A stretch of 64,000 nucleotides of DNA from Piromyces finnis (Eukaryota > Neocallimastigomycota > Neocallimastigomycetes > Neocallimastigales > Neocallimastigaceae), in contig MCFH01000004.1 of the NCBI GenBank assembly GCA_002104945.1, positions 1,278,001-1,342,000 on the forward strand. The letters are read 5' to 3'. A program made the translations under genes and the position numbers. Below are positions 52,782 to 64,000 of this stretch, one piece after another. Numbering within the stretch: position 1 is the first letter of the stretch; every line of letters starts with the position of its first letter. The notes under the pieces were generated by a model. It did not search any database. It was not told where the DNA came from and saw only the letters and a list, made by a program, of their open reading frames with translations.

Positions 52782-55700
52782 ATTATATTTAATGAAAACA
52801 ATGAATGTAAAACCATTCATTCAATATATACAATATTATAGGCGTACCAATATAAAGTTTTAATTTATTTATTTTAGAATATATCATTATTATCATTTAG
52901 AACAAAAATAAAACAATATAAAACAGAAAATAAAGATAATTTATTTAATTATATTTGAATTTTCCTTAAGTTATATATATTTTTTTTTTACCTTTTTACA
53001 AATAACTTTATATATTTTTAAAATTATCATTATTAATAATTATTATTTTTATTTTTATTTAGATTATAATATTAAATAAATGAATAAATAAATATAAAAA
53101 TATAAAGAACTATGCATATAATTTAAAATAATTGTAGTATAATTTAAAATTCGAAAACTTTTATAGTTATTAAAAATTTTATGGTTTATATTTAAATTAT
53201 AGGTACTTTTTATTAATTTAAACTATAATATATTTCTGGCGAATATTAAATGTTTTTAATATTATTTTTTTTTTAAATAACTTTTATAATTATGTAAAAT
53301 AATATGGCACGGTATATCCAATGCATTTTAAAATTCAATAATTATTAACGAAAATGTGGCTTATGTTACAACAATGTATTAATGTGAAGATCATTAATAC
53401 ACCATACATAAATAATTTACCGTTAATATGCTCATCCCCTAATAAAGAAAGTTTTTATAAATCAAGGGACCTTTTAAATTCATTTCCTATATAATTTTTA
53501 TAATTTCTTTTATGTTAATTATTGAATTAGGCATTATCCTGAATAATCTTTAAAAAAGGTATAGATACCATTTTTATATTCTATGCTAAATATATAGTTA
53601 AAAAATAGGTAAAAATTTTTAAATATAAGCATAATACATATTATTTTTATTCTAGTATGCTTATAATAAATCCAATATTTAAATGATTCAATATATAAAG
53701 ATTTAAATTTTAATAATACCTTTTTGAGGTAAAATAAAAATTTATGAATCTATTTTAAATTAATATAAAAATTCATTATAAATAAGATTATTAATAGTGA
53801 AAAAGATTAGGATATCAGTTTTACAAATGGTTTTGTATACCATATGAATATGAATACCTTATTTTTATTAAGATGACATTATTAACTTTTTTTTTTTTTT
53901 GAAGCATTGATAAAATATGTAATTTTGAAAATAGTCTTTTTTTTTTTCACGATTTAATAATATTAAATCAGTTTTTTAATTTAATTTTATTCCTAAATAT
54001 TTTTCTTCGTAGAAATTTCATTGTTTTTGTATTGTACATATTATATCATATTTAATAATAAATACAAAGATATAGAAATCATAATTATTATTCAATTTAT
54101 AAATAAATAATAAATATAGTAATTAAATAGATTAACTTTTATCATTTTATATTTTCATATGGAGACATAATAATATAAAATAAAATATAGTAATTTAGCT
54201 AATATCTCTAACCAAAATTAATTACATCTCCTCAGCAGCAGAGAAAAAGAATTTTTTAAAAAGGTTTCTTTTTTTGTTGTAACTTTTAAAAATATATTAA
54301 AATTAAATTACAATAAATTAAATTATTAGTAAATAGAAAAAAAAAAAACATTTAAATTAATATCTAGAAATATAAACTTTATTTTTAATTTTCAAGGTGA
54401 CACAATAGAATTATCATACATTATTCAATTAATTTATTGTATACAATTATATCAATATATTATCTAATATATCTCTGTACATTCCACTATATATTAATTA
54501 TATATTATTTCCAATTTTTAATCCATTTTTGAATTAAGGAGAAGCTAGATTTTTGACAGTGTCGAAATGGTATTAACAAGGAAGGTAAAAAAAAAGAAAG
54601 GAAAATTTGACTTTTTTGGATAGAAAAGGATAACAATACTTTAAAAAAATAGTTCCTTGATCTAAAAAATATTAAAAATTTCACCATTATTACGAATAAC
54701 AGAAAAAGGGCGCTTGTAAGTTTGTAATTCTCAAGCAAATTAAAATGATATACTGAAAATTATAATGATGAACTAAATATTACTATTAAAAGAAAAGTTT
54801 TATCCTTTTTTAAAAAAAATAGAAAAAAATACTTAATATATAAAAGAATAAATTTAATAGTATATTAAAATTATATTATATATAAAATTAATAAATTGCA
54901 AATGATATATTAAAATAAATTCATATATTTATTAATAATATATTATACATATTTGATATTAAATAAATAGCCAAATAATAAAATAGAAAATAATAAAATG
55001 AAATATATTAAGAAATATATATATTCCATATATTATAATATAATATTATATTTTTAAACTTTAAAAAATAATTTTTTGTAAATTTAATTTAGAACAATTA
55101 TTAAATGATTTTATAGGAAAATGTATAAATATAAGAAAAAAAAGTGTTTTTTTTTTTTTTTCTTCAAGAACATTTAAAAAAAATTCTTTTTTATTTGATT
55201 ATAAAAAAGTAATAATATATAAAAAGTGAGTGTACTTTAAATTAAATATATACTTTAAATGAGATAATATTAATAATAATGAAAAAAGAAATGATGCTTA
55301 TTATTATAAAATTTATTAAATAAAACAAATAACAATAAATAGAGATAGAAAGAGAAGTATAAGAAGGTTTAAATAAAAGAATTATAAAGGAAATGAAATA
55401 TATAAATTCATAAATTCGTTAATTCAAAATTAAATAAATATACAAATAATAGAAATACATTAGTATATTTTATATTATATTTATTTTTATAAGATAAATA
55501 AATAAAAATAAGTAAATAATTTAAAATTAATATACCGTACTGCTTTTGTATGATAAATATTTTTTATAGTTAATGAAAGAGTTCAGTTTATTATATTATA
55601 TATAAAATAATATATTTTTTTAAAATTTTATTACTAACAACTATATATATTTTGAATTTATATAAATATTGATATTTTATAATATATATAAATTACATTT

Positions 55701-55972
55701 TTAGATTAATGAATAAAATTATTTATTAAATAATTTTATCCTAATAAAAAGAACATTTGTATATCAGTGTTTTTCCTTATATATATTTAGTTAAAATAAT
55801 TTAATATAGTATATATAAGCTCAATATTCAAATCTTAAAAAAAAAAAACAAAAAACAAAAAACAAAATAAAACCAAAATAAAAATAACAACAAATCAAAA
55901 ATATATATTTAAAATATATAATTTATTACAAAACTTAATCACCTTATTTATTTCTTTAAAAAATATAAAAAA
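52782..55972. other. Intergenic, about 3.2 kb
   Basis: AT-rich. Two patches are more complex: 53300-53480, which contains a strong foldback listed separately, and 54505-54740, where a 77-codon minus-strand frame uses codons atypical for the region and cannot be supported as a gene. The rest shows nothing. Confidence 0.55.
53361..53411. other. Long hairpin with internal loop
   Basis: TTATGT pairs with ACATAA outside. An internal loop follows (8 nt left, 4 nt right), then a perfect 10-bp stem TGTATTAATG (53375-53384) / CATTAATACA (53392-53401) with a 7-nt loop. The surrounding 150 bp is less AT-rich than average. It could be part of a structured RNA or a mobile-element remnant. Confidence 0.5.
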
Positions 55973-57221
55973 ATGAAAAATTTATCATTCAACCTTTTAT
56001 TTTTTGTTGTATTAATTTTATTTACAACTGTTCATGGTTTTGTTGTTCGTAAGTATAAAAATAGTATGAATATATATTAAAAATGTATTGTTTAATATTA
56101 AAAATCAGTATTAAATCATATGAAAATATTTATATTTCTTAAACTATATTTTAATTAATGTAAAAATAGCAAAGGAAGATATTTTTGATCATAAAAAATT
56201 AATTCATGAAATTAAAACTGAATTAAAGACTAAGGAACATAAGATAGCTAATACTGTTGTCACCAAACATCATGACACTGCAAAGAATGCTCCAAAAGAA
56301 GATTTAAAACCAGCTCACAAAGAAGTCTCAAAGGAAGCCCCAAAGCATGCTGAAAAGAAAGTTGAAAAGAAAGTTGAAGAACAAATTCTAAAACCATTAG
56401 TTTCTGTCAAAGAACCAATTGAAATGGAATCCCCAAAACCAGAAGTTTCTAATCCAGTCCCAATTAAAAGTCAAGATGATTCCAAAGATAAGTCAGGAGA
56501 AAAATCTAGTCATTCAGGTACTATTACTTTTGTTGGCTTAGCTTTAGTAGCTGTTGCAGCTGGTGGTGTAACTTACCGTGGTAAAGCTAAAAAGCAAATG
56601 AAAAGCCCAGAACTTTTCAAATATAAGTTTGAAAATAATGCTATATATGATTTCACTCCAAAAGATTCTTCTTTAACTTATTCATTTAATCCAAATGATT
56701 ATAATTTACATGAAGAACAACCACGTATTAACTTTTATGAAGATCAATCAGTTTCTAGAAGTAAAAGAAATAGTGGTAGTCTTTCTACTGAAGTTATTTA
56801 TGAAGATGCTAGTACCGAAGAAACTAGAAACTTTAATATTATATTACCAACTAACCGTGCCTACAAAGCTGTTTTACCATGGGATGCTAGATGCGTTGAT
56901 GAAATTCAATTAAATTGTGGTGATCTTGTTTGTATTAAAGAATGTTATCAAGACGGATATTCTCTTGGACGTAATTTAACTACTCGTTTTGATGGTATTT
57001 TCCCAACTTGCTGTTTAAGTAATATTGGTTCTACTGTTAATCAAGCCGAAGTTTACAAGTGGCAAACTGTTGGTATGTATTCTTTACCAAAACGTTCAGT
57101 TAAACCAACTAAGAAGGCCAAACGTGCTTCTCGTGGTATTTCCTTATTAACTATGCCAGATTGGACTAAAAAATTAGAATCATTAAAATTAGATACTCCA
57201 TCTACAAATACTATTTTCTAA
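55973..57221 (+). CDS. Single-pass membrane protein with cytoplasmic SH3 domain
   Basis: Exons 55973-56048 and 56170-57221 give 375 aa. Residues 1-22 are a clear signal peptide (MKNLSFNLLFFVVLILFTTVHG). Residues about 26-140 are a Lys/Glu/Pro/His-rich extracellular or lumenal segment without Cys. One TM helix follows at about 142-160 (GTITFVGLALVAVAAGG), with basic residues right after it, giving type I topology. The cytoplasmic part contains an SH3 domain at about 256-310: YKAVLPWDARCVDEIQLNCGDLVCIKECYQDGYSLGRNLTTRFDGIFP, with the ALYDY-like start, the GY(S)LGRN block and the FP end of SH3 folds. The tail is basic. The layout resembles fungal Fus1/Sho1-type membrane SH3 proteins. The specific function is unknown. 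Confidence 0.85.
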
Positions 57222-58106
57222 AAAAATTAATTTTATAAATAATCATTTTTCATTTTTCATTTTTTTTTAATAAAAAAATAATGCTTTTTTTTATTAAAAA
57301 GGAAAAAAATGAAGGAAAAGTCATAGAAGAAAATTGATATTTATAAATTATTTTTAAACGTAGTATACATAGTATATTAAAGGATGCCAAAAGAAATACT
57401 TAATTTATAAGGTGAAATATTTTGCATTTCTTTATATTAAAAACTCTTTTAATTTTAAAATTTCTCATAAACCAAAAAAAATAGCAATAATTTTTTTTTT
57501 ATTTTCAAAAAATAAATAAAATAAATATATATGTATTATTCAATTTAAATAATGAATAATAACTAAATATATATTTAGATAAGTCTTTGAAAAAAAAAAA
57601 GAAAAAAGAAAAAAAAAAGAATATTTAATATACTTATAGAAAATTAAAAAGAGAATATAAAAATTATTTTTAAATTTTTAAATAATTAAAGATATTTTGA
57701 TAATTTTATATTCATTTTTTCTTTAAAAATATTCATATTTTTTTTTTTATTAGATGGATTTTTTTTTTTTATAAATTCATTTTTCTAAAACGATAATTCA
57801 ATTTGTAAAATAGATGTAACAAATGTTTATATTATAACTTTAAATAAAAATGCCCTTTTAATTTTTTTAATATATACATAAATAATGTTAATAATATATA
57901 TCTTTGATTTTATATAATTATTAATGTTAAAAATTAATAAAAAAATAAAAAATAAAAAAAATAAAGAGTAATAATAATAATAGTCAAAAAATAAATTCAT
58001 ATAATATGAATAATCTTTTGGGTAACTGTTAGATAATAAAATCGAAAATAATAATAAATAGAAAAAAGAGAAAAATGATGAAAAAGGGATAACACATATT
58101 TTTAAT

Positions 58107-58137
<31 letters not shown>

Positions 58138-59158
58138 TGAAAAATACAAAATTAAATTTCTATAAAATCTTGAATATTTTCTTTTTCTTATTCATTGTAT
58201 TTTGATACCTATTTAAGAGCTATCAAAAAATATATATATTTATATTATTAATAATTAGCTAAATAAATAAAAAAAGGTGTATTATTAATATGTATTTAAG
58301 TAACAAGTTTATAATGCCATTCTTTTAATATCCAGATTTGTCACAATAAAATACTACATAAACCTTATCGAGTTTAAAGAATTAAATATTAGTATTAAAA
58401 GATAGAAATTTCTTTTTTTTTTTTTTTTTATTCATAAAAGTAAAAATAATGAAATATGATATATTAAAATATTTTAAATTAATTACTAGGAAAACATTAT
58501 ATATATTTAAATATAGTTTTATTAATTTAAATATTAAGCAAGAATTGAGTCATTATTAAAAACAAAATGTATTTTTTTTTTTTTTTTTTTTATTATTGGA
58601 TATATTAAGAATTCTTAAATCGTATATATTGTTTCTTATTACAGACTGTTCTTTTTATTATGAAATTAGTAGATTTCATTTCATAGTGAAAGTGATTCTT
58701 GTTAGTATTAAATATAACTTTAATAATAGATATTTTAAGTTTAGAAAAGTAGTATAAATATTTATATATTTTCTTGTTTTTATACAGATGTGTAACATAG
58801 TAATTTTAAAAAAAAAAAGTTTAAAAAGTGAAAATTAAATATTATTATAGATATTAAGGTAGGAACACATAATGGATGAAAAAAATTTTTTTTTTTTTCC
58901 TTTATTACTTTATATTATAGATATATGCATTTTTTAATTTTAATTTATTTTATATTTATTATTTTATTCTAGTTTTTATTAATTTTTTTTTTTATAGAAT
59001 TTAGTTATTTATATGTATGTCTATTTATCTTATATTAATTATATCCCGATTTTTTTTTTTTTTATTGTACTAGTTATATATTATTATAACTAATTCAATG
59101 CTATAGATAATTTTATTATTATTTAATATTTATCGCTGTTGTTGTATTGAATCAATTT
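57222..59158. other. Convergent 3' region, about 1.9 kb
   Basis: Between the stop codons of the SH3 protein and the MYND protein. AT-rich with T and A tracts and a short (AAAT)n run at 58110; no gene was seen. Confidence 0.6.
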
Positions 59159-61324
59159 TTAAGCTTGGCAAACTAATTTGTGAGTTTTCCAATCTTTAAC
59201 TTGACAATCTCTACAACAATAATAAACCTTTTTACATCTGGAGCAACGATTTGCTTTAGAACCGGTCAAATCAAAGATTTCTTTACAACAGTTACAATAT
59301 TTAACTGGTTCAATTTCAATTTTATCCATATCATTACAAAGATCTTCAATTTTCTTATCTAATTCATCATCAATGACAATTTCATTGTCTGGTTCTTTAC
59401 TGTATTCCTTGATTAATTTAACAATGTTTCCACGCTTCATCTTAATACAAGTTTGTAAAAGAGCATTTGATATTTTTGGTTCGTATTTAAGTAATAATTC
59501 AAATAATCTATTATCATTAAAATATTTTTATAAATTTATTTTGATATATACATATATGGAATATCAATTTAGTTAGAATTTGAAAATTATTGACTTGATT
59601 TTTTTTATTTTTGAAAAAAACAAACAATTCATTTACCTCTTATCACCAATCTTAGCAGCAATTTCGACTGGTGTGGCTAATAATTGGTTAGAAGAAACAT
59701 TTAATTTAGCACCTTTCTTTAATAATAATTCAACACAATCATAATTAAGTTCAACAATGGCACTTTCAAGAGCAGTTAAACCATCTTCATCATTGACTCC
59801 TTCAGTGGCATTAATATCAACATCATTTTCTAAGAAAAGACGTAAAATTGATGAATGACCATATTTAGCAGCTTCCTAAGATATATATATATATTAAAAA
59901 AATACCATTAATATTTAATTTTTGCTAAAATCGAAATTATTATAAAGAAAAAAATGCTTATTTTAAATCTATTATTTATATATTTTTAAAATGTTTTTTA
60001 TTTACTTTAACAGCAAGTGAAGTTGGTTTAACTTTATTTTCTAATAAGATTTTAGCAATATCAACGTAACCTTCTCTTGCAGTAACTTCTAACATTGTGG
60101 CTAAAGCAGTATTTGAAGATTTAAGTGCAGTAATAACAAGGTCATCATCCATACCTTCATTCTTAGAAACAAGATAGTCAAGGAAAGTCTTAAGAGTAGT
60201 TGGACGATTAGCAAGGCTATTTTATAAATTAATAAAAAAAAATTAATATTCCTTATTATTTTTTTTTATTTCGAAAATAAATATTTATTTTTTTATTAAT
60301 TTATATTTAAGTGAAAAGTTCATACCAAGCCAAATTAATTGGTGTTAAACCACCATTATCTTGAACAGTAATATCAACTCTAAGATCTAATAAATATTTT
60401 TCAATTCTAGTATCATGATCAAGAGCTGGATCGCTGTTACCACTAACAGCAACAACATGAAGGGCGTTCATAATAACTTCATCCTTTTCATTACAAACAA
60501 TATTATGTGGATCACATTGATATTGGTCGATTAACATTTTAACTTTGTCAAAATCACGATAGAAAATCTATATATTAAATATTTGGTATGATTTTTTATA
60601 TATTTTTATATTTTATATAACATATTTATAAATATAAATATAAAGTTATCATTATTATTCGAGAATTGATAAAGTATAATAAATTAATATCTATTGTTAT
60701 TAATTATTAAAGATATTATGTATAATATGTATAATATATAATGTATTAGATATGATAGAAAGAGTAGTAAATTTTATATTTACAGCTTCAAATAATGGTG
60801 ATTTATCTTGTAATTGAAGGAAGTAGTCGTAAATTGGAGTACGTTTTTCGGTAACAATTTCTTCTTTAGCTTTAGCTTTTTTTAATAAATCTAATAATTT
60901 AACATTTTTTGGTTCAATTTCTAAACCTTTATTAATTGATTCAATAGCTTCATCCCATAATCTTAAAGCTAATAAACCCATACCCTTATTTAAGTATAAT
61001 ATAAACATGAGAAATAATAATAATGTTAACATAAATGAAAAAAAAAATAAAATATTAAAATTAAATCATTAAAAAAAAAAAAAAAATCATTAATACTTTT
61101 ATTTCTTTTTTTTTTTTTTTTTTTTTTTTTTTTATTTTTTATTACTAATTACCATTCTTTCATAGGCTTTGATATTATTGGAATCAATGGCTAAAGCAGC
61201 TTTTGCATCATTTACAGAAGCATCATATTTATAAAGATTGTAGTTACAAATACTTCTATTTACATAATTAACACTAGTAAGAGCAACATCATTACACTAA
61301 TAATTACCATTGTTTTTTTTTTAA

Positions 61325-61365
<41 letters not shown>

Positions 61366-61666
61366 AAAGAAAATTAGCATTTTTAGAAATAATAATTAAA
61401 AAAACAATACAAAATTTTTTCATTCATTCATTTAAGAATTCAGTTGAAATATATATAATATATAGATTTCGAGAAAGATTTATGAATAAAATAAGATTAT
61501 AAAATTTAAAGTTTAATAATTGTCTTACCATAATAGCTTTAGTAAAACTATTATAGGCTTGGATATAATTATTTTCTCTGAATTGAGAAGAACCCTTAAG
61601 TCTGAATTCTTGAGAATAGTCAGAGTCGTATGAATTTTCAATGAAAACCTCGCTAAAGTTACTCAT
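59159..61666 (-). CDS. TPR-ankyrin-MYND zinc finger protein
   Basis: Exons 61666-61529, 61296-61153, 60984-60784, 60567-60326, 60216-60006, 59875-59637 and 59507-59159 give 507 aa. The N-terminus holds three TPR-like units (RLKGSSQFRENNYIQAYNSFTKAI; NRSICNYNLYKYDASVNDAKAALAIDSNNIKAYERMGMGLLALRLWDEAIESINKGLEIEP). The middle part is ankyrin repeats (EKYLLDLRVDITVQDNGGLTPINLAC, VDIAKILLENKVK, SSILRLFLENDVDINATEG, DCVELLLKKGAKLNVSSN). The C-terminus is a MYND finger with CNCC, CSRC, YYCCRDCQ and HKLVC. This is a protein-protein interaction module set; it resembles ankyrin-MYND proteins such as ANKMY2 in part, but the substrate is unknown. The minus-strand T/A tracts in introns are long (up to about 40 A at 61326-61364). 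Confidence 0.85.
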
Positions 61667-62237
61667 ACTGATATATTTTTTTATTTTTTATTATTTGTAA
61701 TTAAAAGTTTTTTTAGTAAAAAAAAAAAAATTTAAAATTTTATTTTATGATTTCATTAAATTCTTATTTAATTAGAATATACTTTAATATATAATATTAA
61801 TATATAATATAAAAGAAAATGGATAAAATAACAAAATTAAAAATTAGAATATTAAAAATTTAAATTATAGTAATAATTAAAAAAATATTTTTTTCAGTTT
61901 TTTAGAAATACTTTAGAAATTAGATTTCTAATTTTTAAAAATCAGTAAACTTTTTTTTTTTTTTATTAATTTTGATAAATTAACATTTTTAATAATATTC
62001 ATATTATTAAAAATAGAATTAAAAAAAGTATATATATATAGAAATATAAAACATAAAACAAGTTTCACTTTATTTCTTTTTCTTTTCATTATTATTATTA
62101 AGTTAAAATTTATTTATAACATTTCAGTACATTTCAAAATTAAACAATATACCAATTTAAAAATTAAAAGAATGGAAATTCAAAAAAATTTATGATATTA
62201 TATAATAATTTCACGTAAAACTATTAAAAAATAAATA
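61667..62237. other. Divergent promoter region, MYND protein / RAD51C
   Basis: About 570 bp of AT-rich DNA between two divergent start codons; no distinct element seen. Confidence 0.6.
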
Positions 62238-63961
62238 ATGGATATATTCAACAGATCTATAACTACTTTGAATATAAATTCGGATATTAAAGCGAAACTT
62301 TTGAAATTGAGTATATGTAATATAAATGATTTAAAATATTTTACTCCAACAAAATTAGCTGAAGGTAATTACATGATATTAATATATTTGTGTATAATGA
62401 AAAACAAGTATTATAAATGCCAAAATATTAATTGATAAAAAAAATATATATTATTAAGAAATTAATATACCAGTTATTCTTGCTGAGTCAATATTCGAAC
62501 AAATAAATTATGATAATATAAAACCTATAAGTGGGCTTGAATTATATACCAATGAGTTAAAAAAAATAAATTCAATACAAACTTTTTGTAAAGCACTAGA
62601 TAATATGCTAGAAGGAGTAACTGTTAATGGTATTCCTTTAGGTAAAATAACCGAATTTTGTGGTCCACCAGGTATTGGAAAAACTCAATTAGGGTAATGA
62701 AAAGTAGTTTTTTTTTTTTTTTTTTTTTTTTTTAAATATATATATATATATATATATTTATTTATTATTTTATGATATTTAAATAGAATCCAATTATCAG
62801 TAAATGTTCAAATACCTAAAATGTGTAAAGGAATTGAAGGAAAAGCCATTTTTATTGGTGAGATAATAATGTAATAATAAAGAATAAATAAGAAAAAAGA
62901 TTAATAACTATTTTTTGGTATTATTAATGATAAAAATATTATGAATAATAAAGATACTGAAGGAAGCTTTATGATTGAAAGAGTTATTCAAATTGCAAAT
63001 TCTACTGTAGATTACATAAAAGAGAACTATCCAAATTGTAATAATAAGAAAATTAATATTTTATTTATAAGTTATGGAAAAAAAAATAACACATATCTAT
63101 AATATTATTTATATTATAGATAAAAATGATTCTTTTAATTTGAATTCTATATTATCAAATATTCAATATTTCCGGGTTCATGATTTTCAAGAACAAATTG
63201 CCTTAATTAATATATTAGAAAACTATATCATTAGTGACTCTATGGTATATATTATTAAGTTTAATTTGATATTTTATTTAAAACTGTAAATAAGTGAAAT
63301 TTATTAATTCTAAATGTATATACACACCATTTATCTGTTTATTTATTTATATAGATAAAAGTGATTGTAATAGACAGTATTGCTTTTCATTTTCGTCAAA
63401 CCTTTTCAAGTATGAGTTTAAGAACACAAATCTTAAATAATATAGCACAAATATTAATGAAAATTGCTGATAAATATAATATTGCCGTAAGTTTAAAAAA
63501 AAAAAAAAAACGCATTAAAATTAAATTTATAAAAATAAGTGTTATATTAATTTATTATTACTTTATTCCTCAATAAGATTGTAATAATGAACCAAATGAC
63601 CATGAAGTTCCAAAGAATGAAAGAAGATCCAGCAAACAAAGAAGAATCATTATTAGTACCAGCCTTAGGTAAAGATTTATATATATATTTATTTATAAAT
63701 ATTAATAAAATGATGATGGTAGTAACTAATAATAATATTATTATTTAGGAGAAAGTTGGGGTCATGCAAGTACAAATAGGTTTATATTGTCAACTACAGA
63801 TGATCAAATGTAAATAAATATTAAGTTTCATAAAATTTTTGGTTTTAAAAAAAATAATTAACAAAAAAAACTTTCAATTTTTGAATTATATTAGGATTCG
63901 AAAGATATTTTTACAAAAATCACCAAATAATAAACAAGGTATTGCTTACTATCAAATAACG
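62238..63961 (+). CDS. rad51C: RAD51C recombinase paralogue (partial)
   Basis: RecA/RAD51-family ATPase paralogue acting in homologous recombination. Exons 62238-62364, 62459-62693, 62787-62857, 62954-63037, 63120-63244, 63355-63486, 63578-63668, 63749-63809 and 63895-63961; the next donor GTATGT is at 63962, and the gene runs off the right edge. Walker A is GPPGIGKT in [13 protein letters not shown]; Walker B is [15 protein letters not shown]51C signatures are [48 protein letters not shown] and [20 protein letters not shown]. About 330 aa are visible. The fourth donor is ambiguous: GTAATA (63038) and a GTTATG further on both keep phase; I chose the first. Confidence 0.92.
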
Positions 63962-64000
63962 GTATGTAATAATTAAGAATATATATATATAAATGTATAA

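Overview
The window looks like nuclear chromosome from a dictyostelid social amoeba, probably a group 4 Dictyostelium-like species. Non-coding DNA is extremely A+T-rich, with long A and T homopolymers and (TTTA)n or (TTA)n arrays. Introns are short, AT-rich and GT..AG. Proteins carry Asn runs and simple repeats, and there is a relic of a TRE-like non-LTR retrotransposon. The species is inferred from style and was not tested by any search. Exon structures were built by hand from splice signals, reading phase and remembered family sequences, so single boundaries could be wrong, but the phases of every gene model close.

Layout, left to right: a Sly1/SCFD1 SNARE regulator (-, cut by the left edge), the ER cargo receptor SURF4/Erv29 (-), AMPK beta (-), a SARNP/Tho1-like mRNP protein (+, with an 8-nt exon), V-ATPase subunit C (+), and PIH1D1/Nop17 of the R2TP complex (-). 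An array of at least six box C/D snoRNAs follows on the + strand, then the TRE-like relic (+), the splicing factor Tra2 (-), an 89-aa orphan gene (-), a 38-aa ORF (-), COP9 signalosome subunit 1 (+), a 3631-aa PH-like/RhoGAP protein with a giant acidic repeat (-), nucleolar complex protein 3 (+), a signal peptide-TM-SH3 protein (+), a TPR-ankyrin-MYND protein (-), and RAD51C (+, cut by the right edge).

The most interesting region is 19.6-20.8 kb. Six RNAs of about 80-110 nt each have C and D boxes (three C boxes one base off consensus) and terminal stems from clear to modest. They are spaced 75-100 nt apart, and each spacer contains a long AT-only inverted repeat, like a processing hairpin. 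Guides in several members match conserved rRNA segments; the best is 14 nt against the SSU 530 loop. The array is divergent from PIH1D1, whose family assembles box C/D snoRNPs, so a snoRNP assembly factor and its RNA clients may share a promoter region.

The remaining genes are ordinary housekeeping genes in secretion, energy sensing, acidification, splicing, ribosome assembly, protein turnover and DNA repair, with no operon logic. Most long intergenic stretches show only AT-rich low-complexity sequence. No tRNA, rRNA, CRISPR array or intact transposon was seen.
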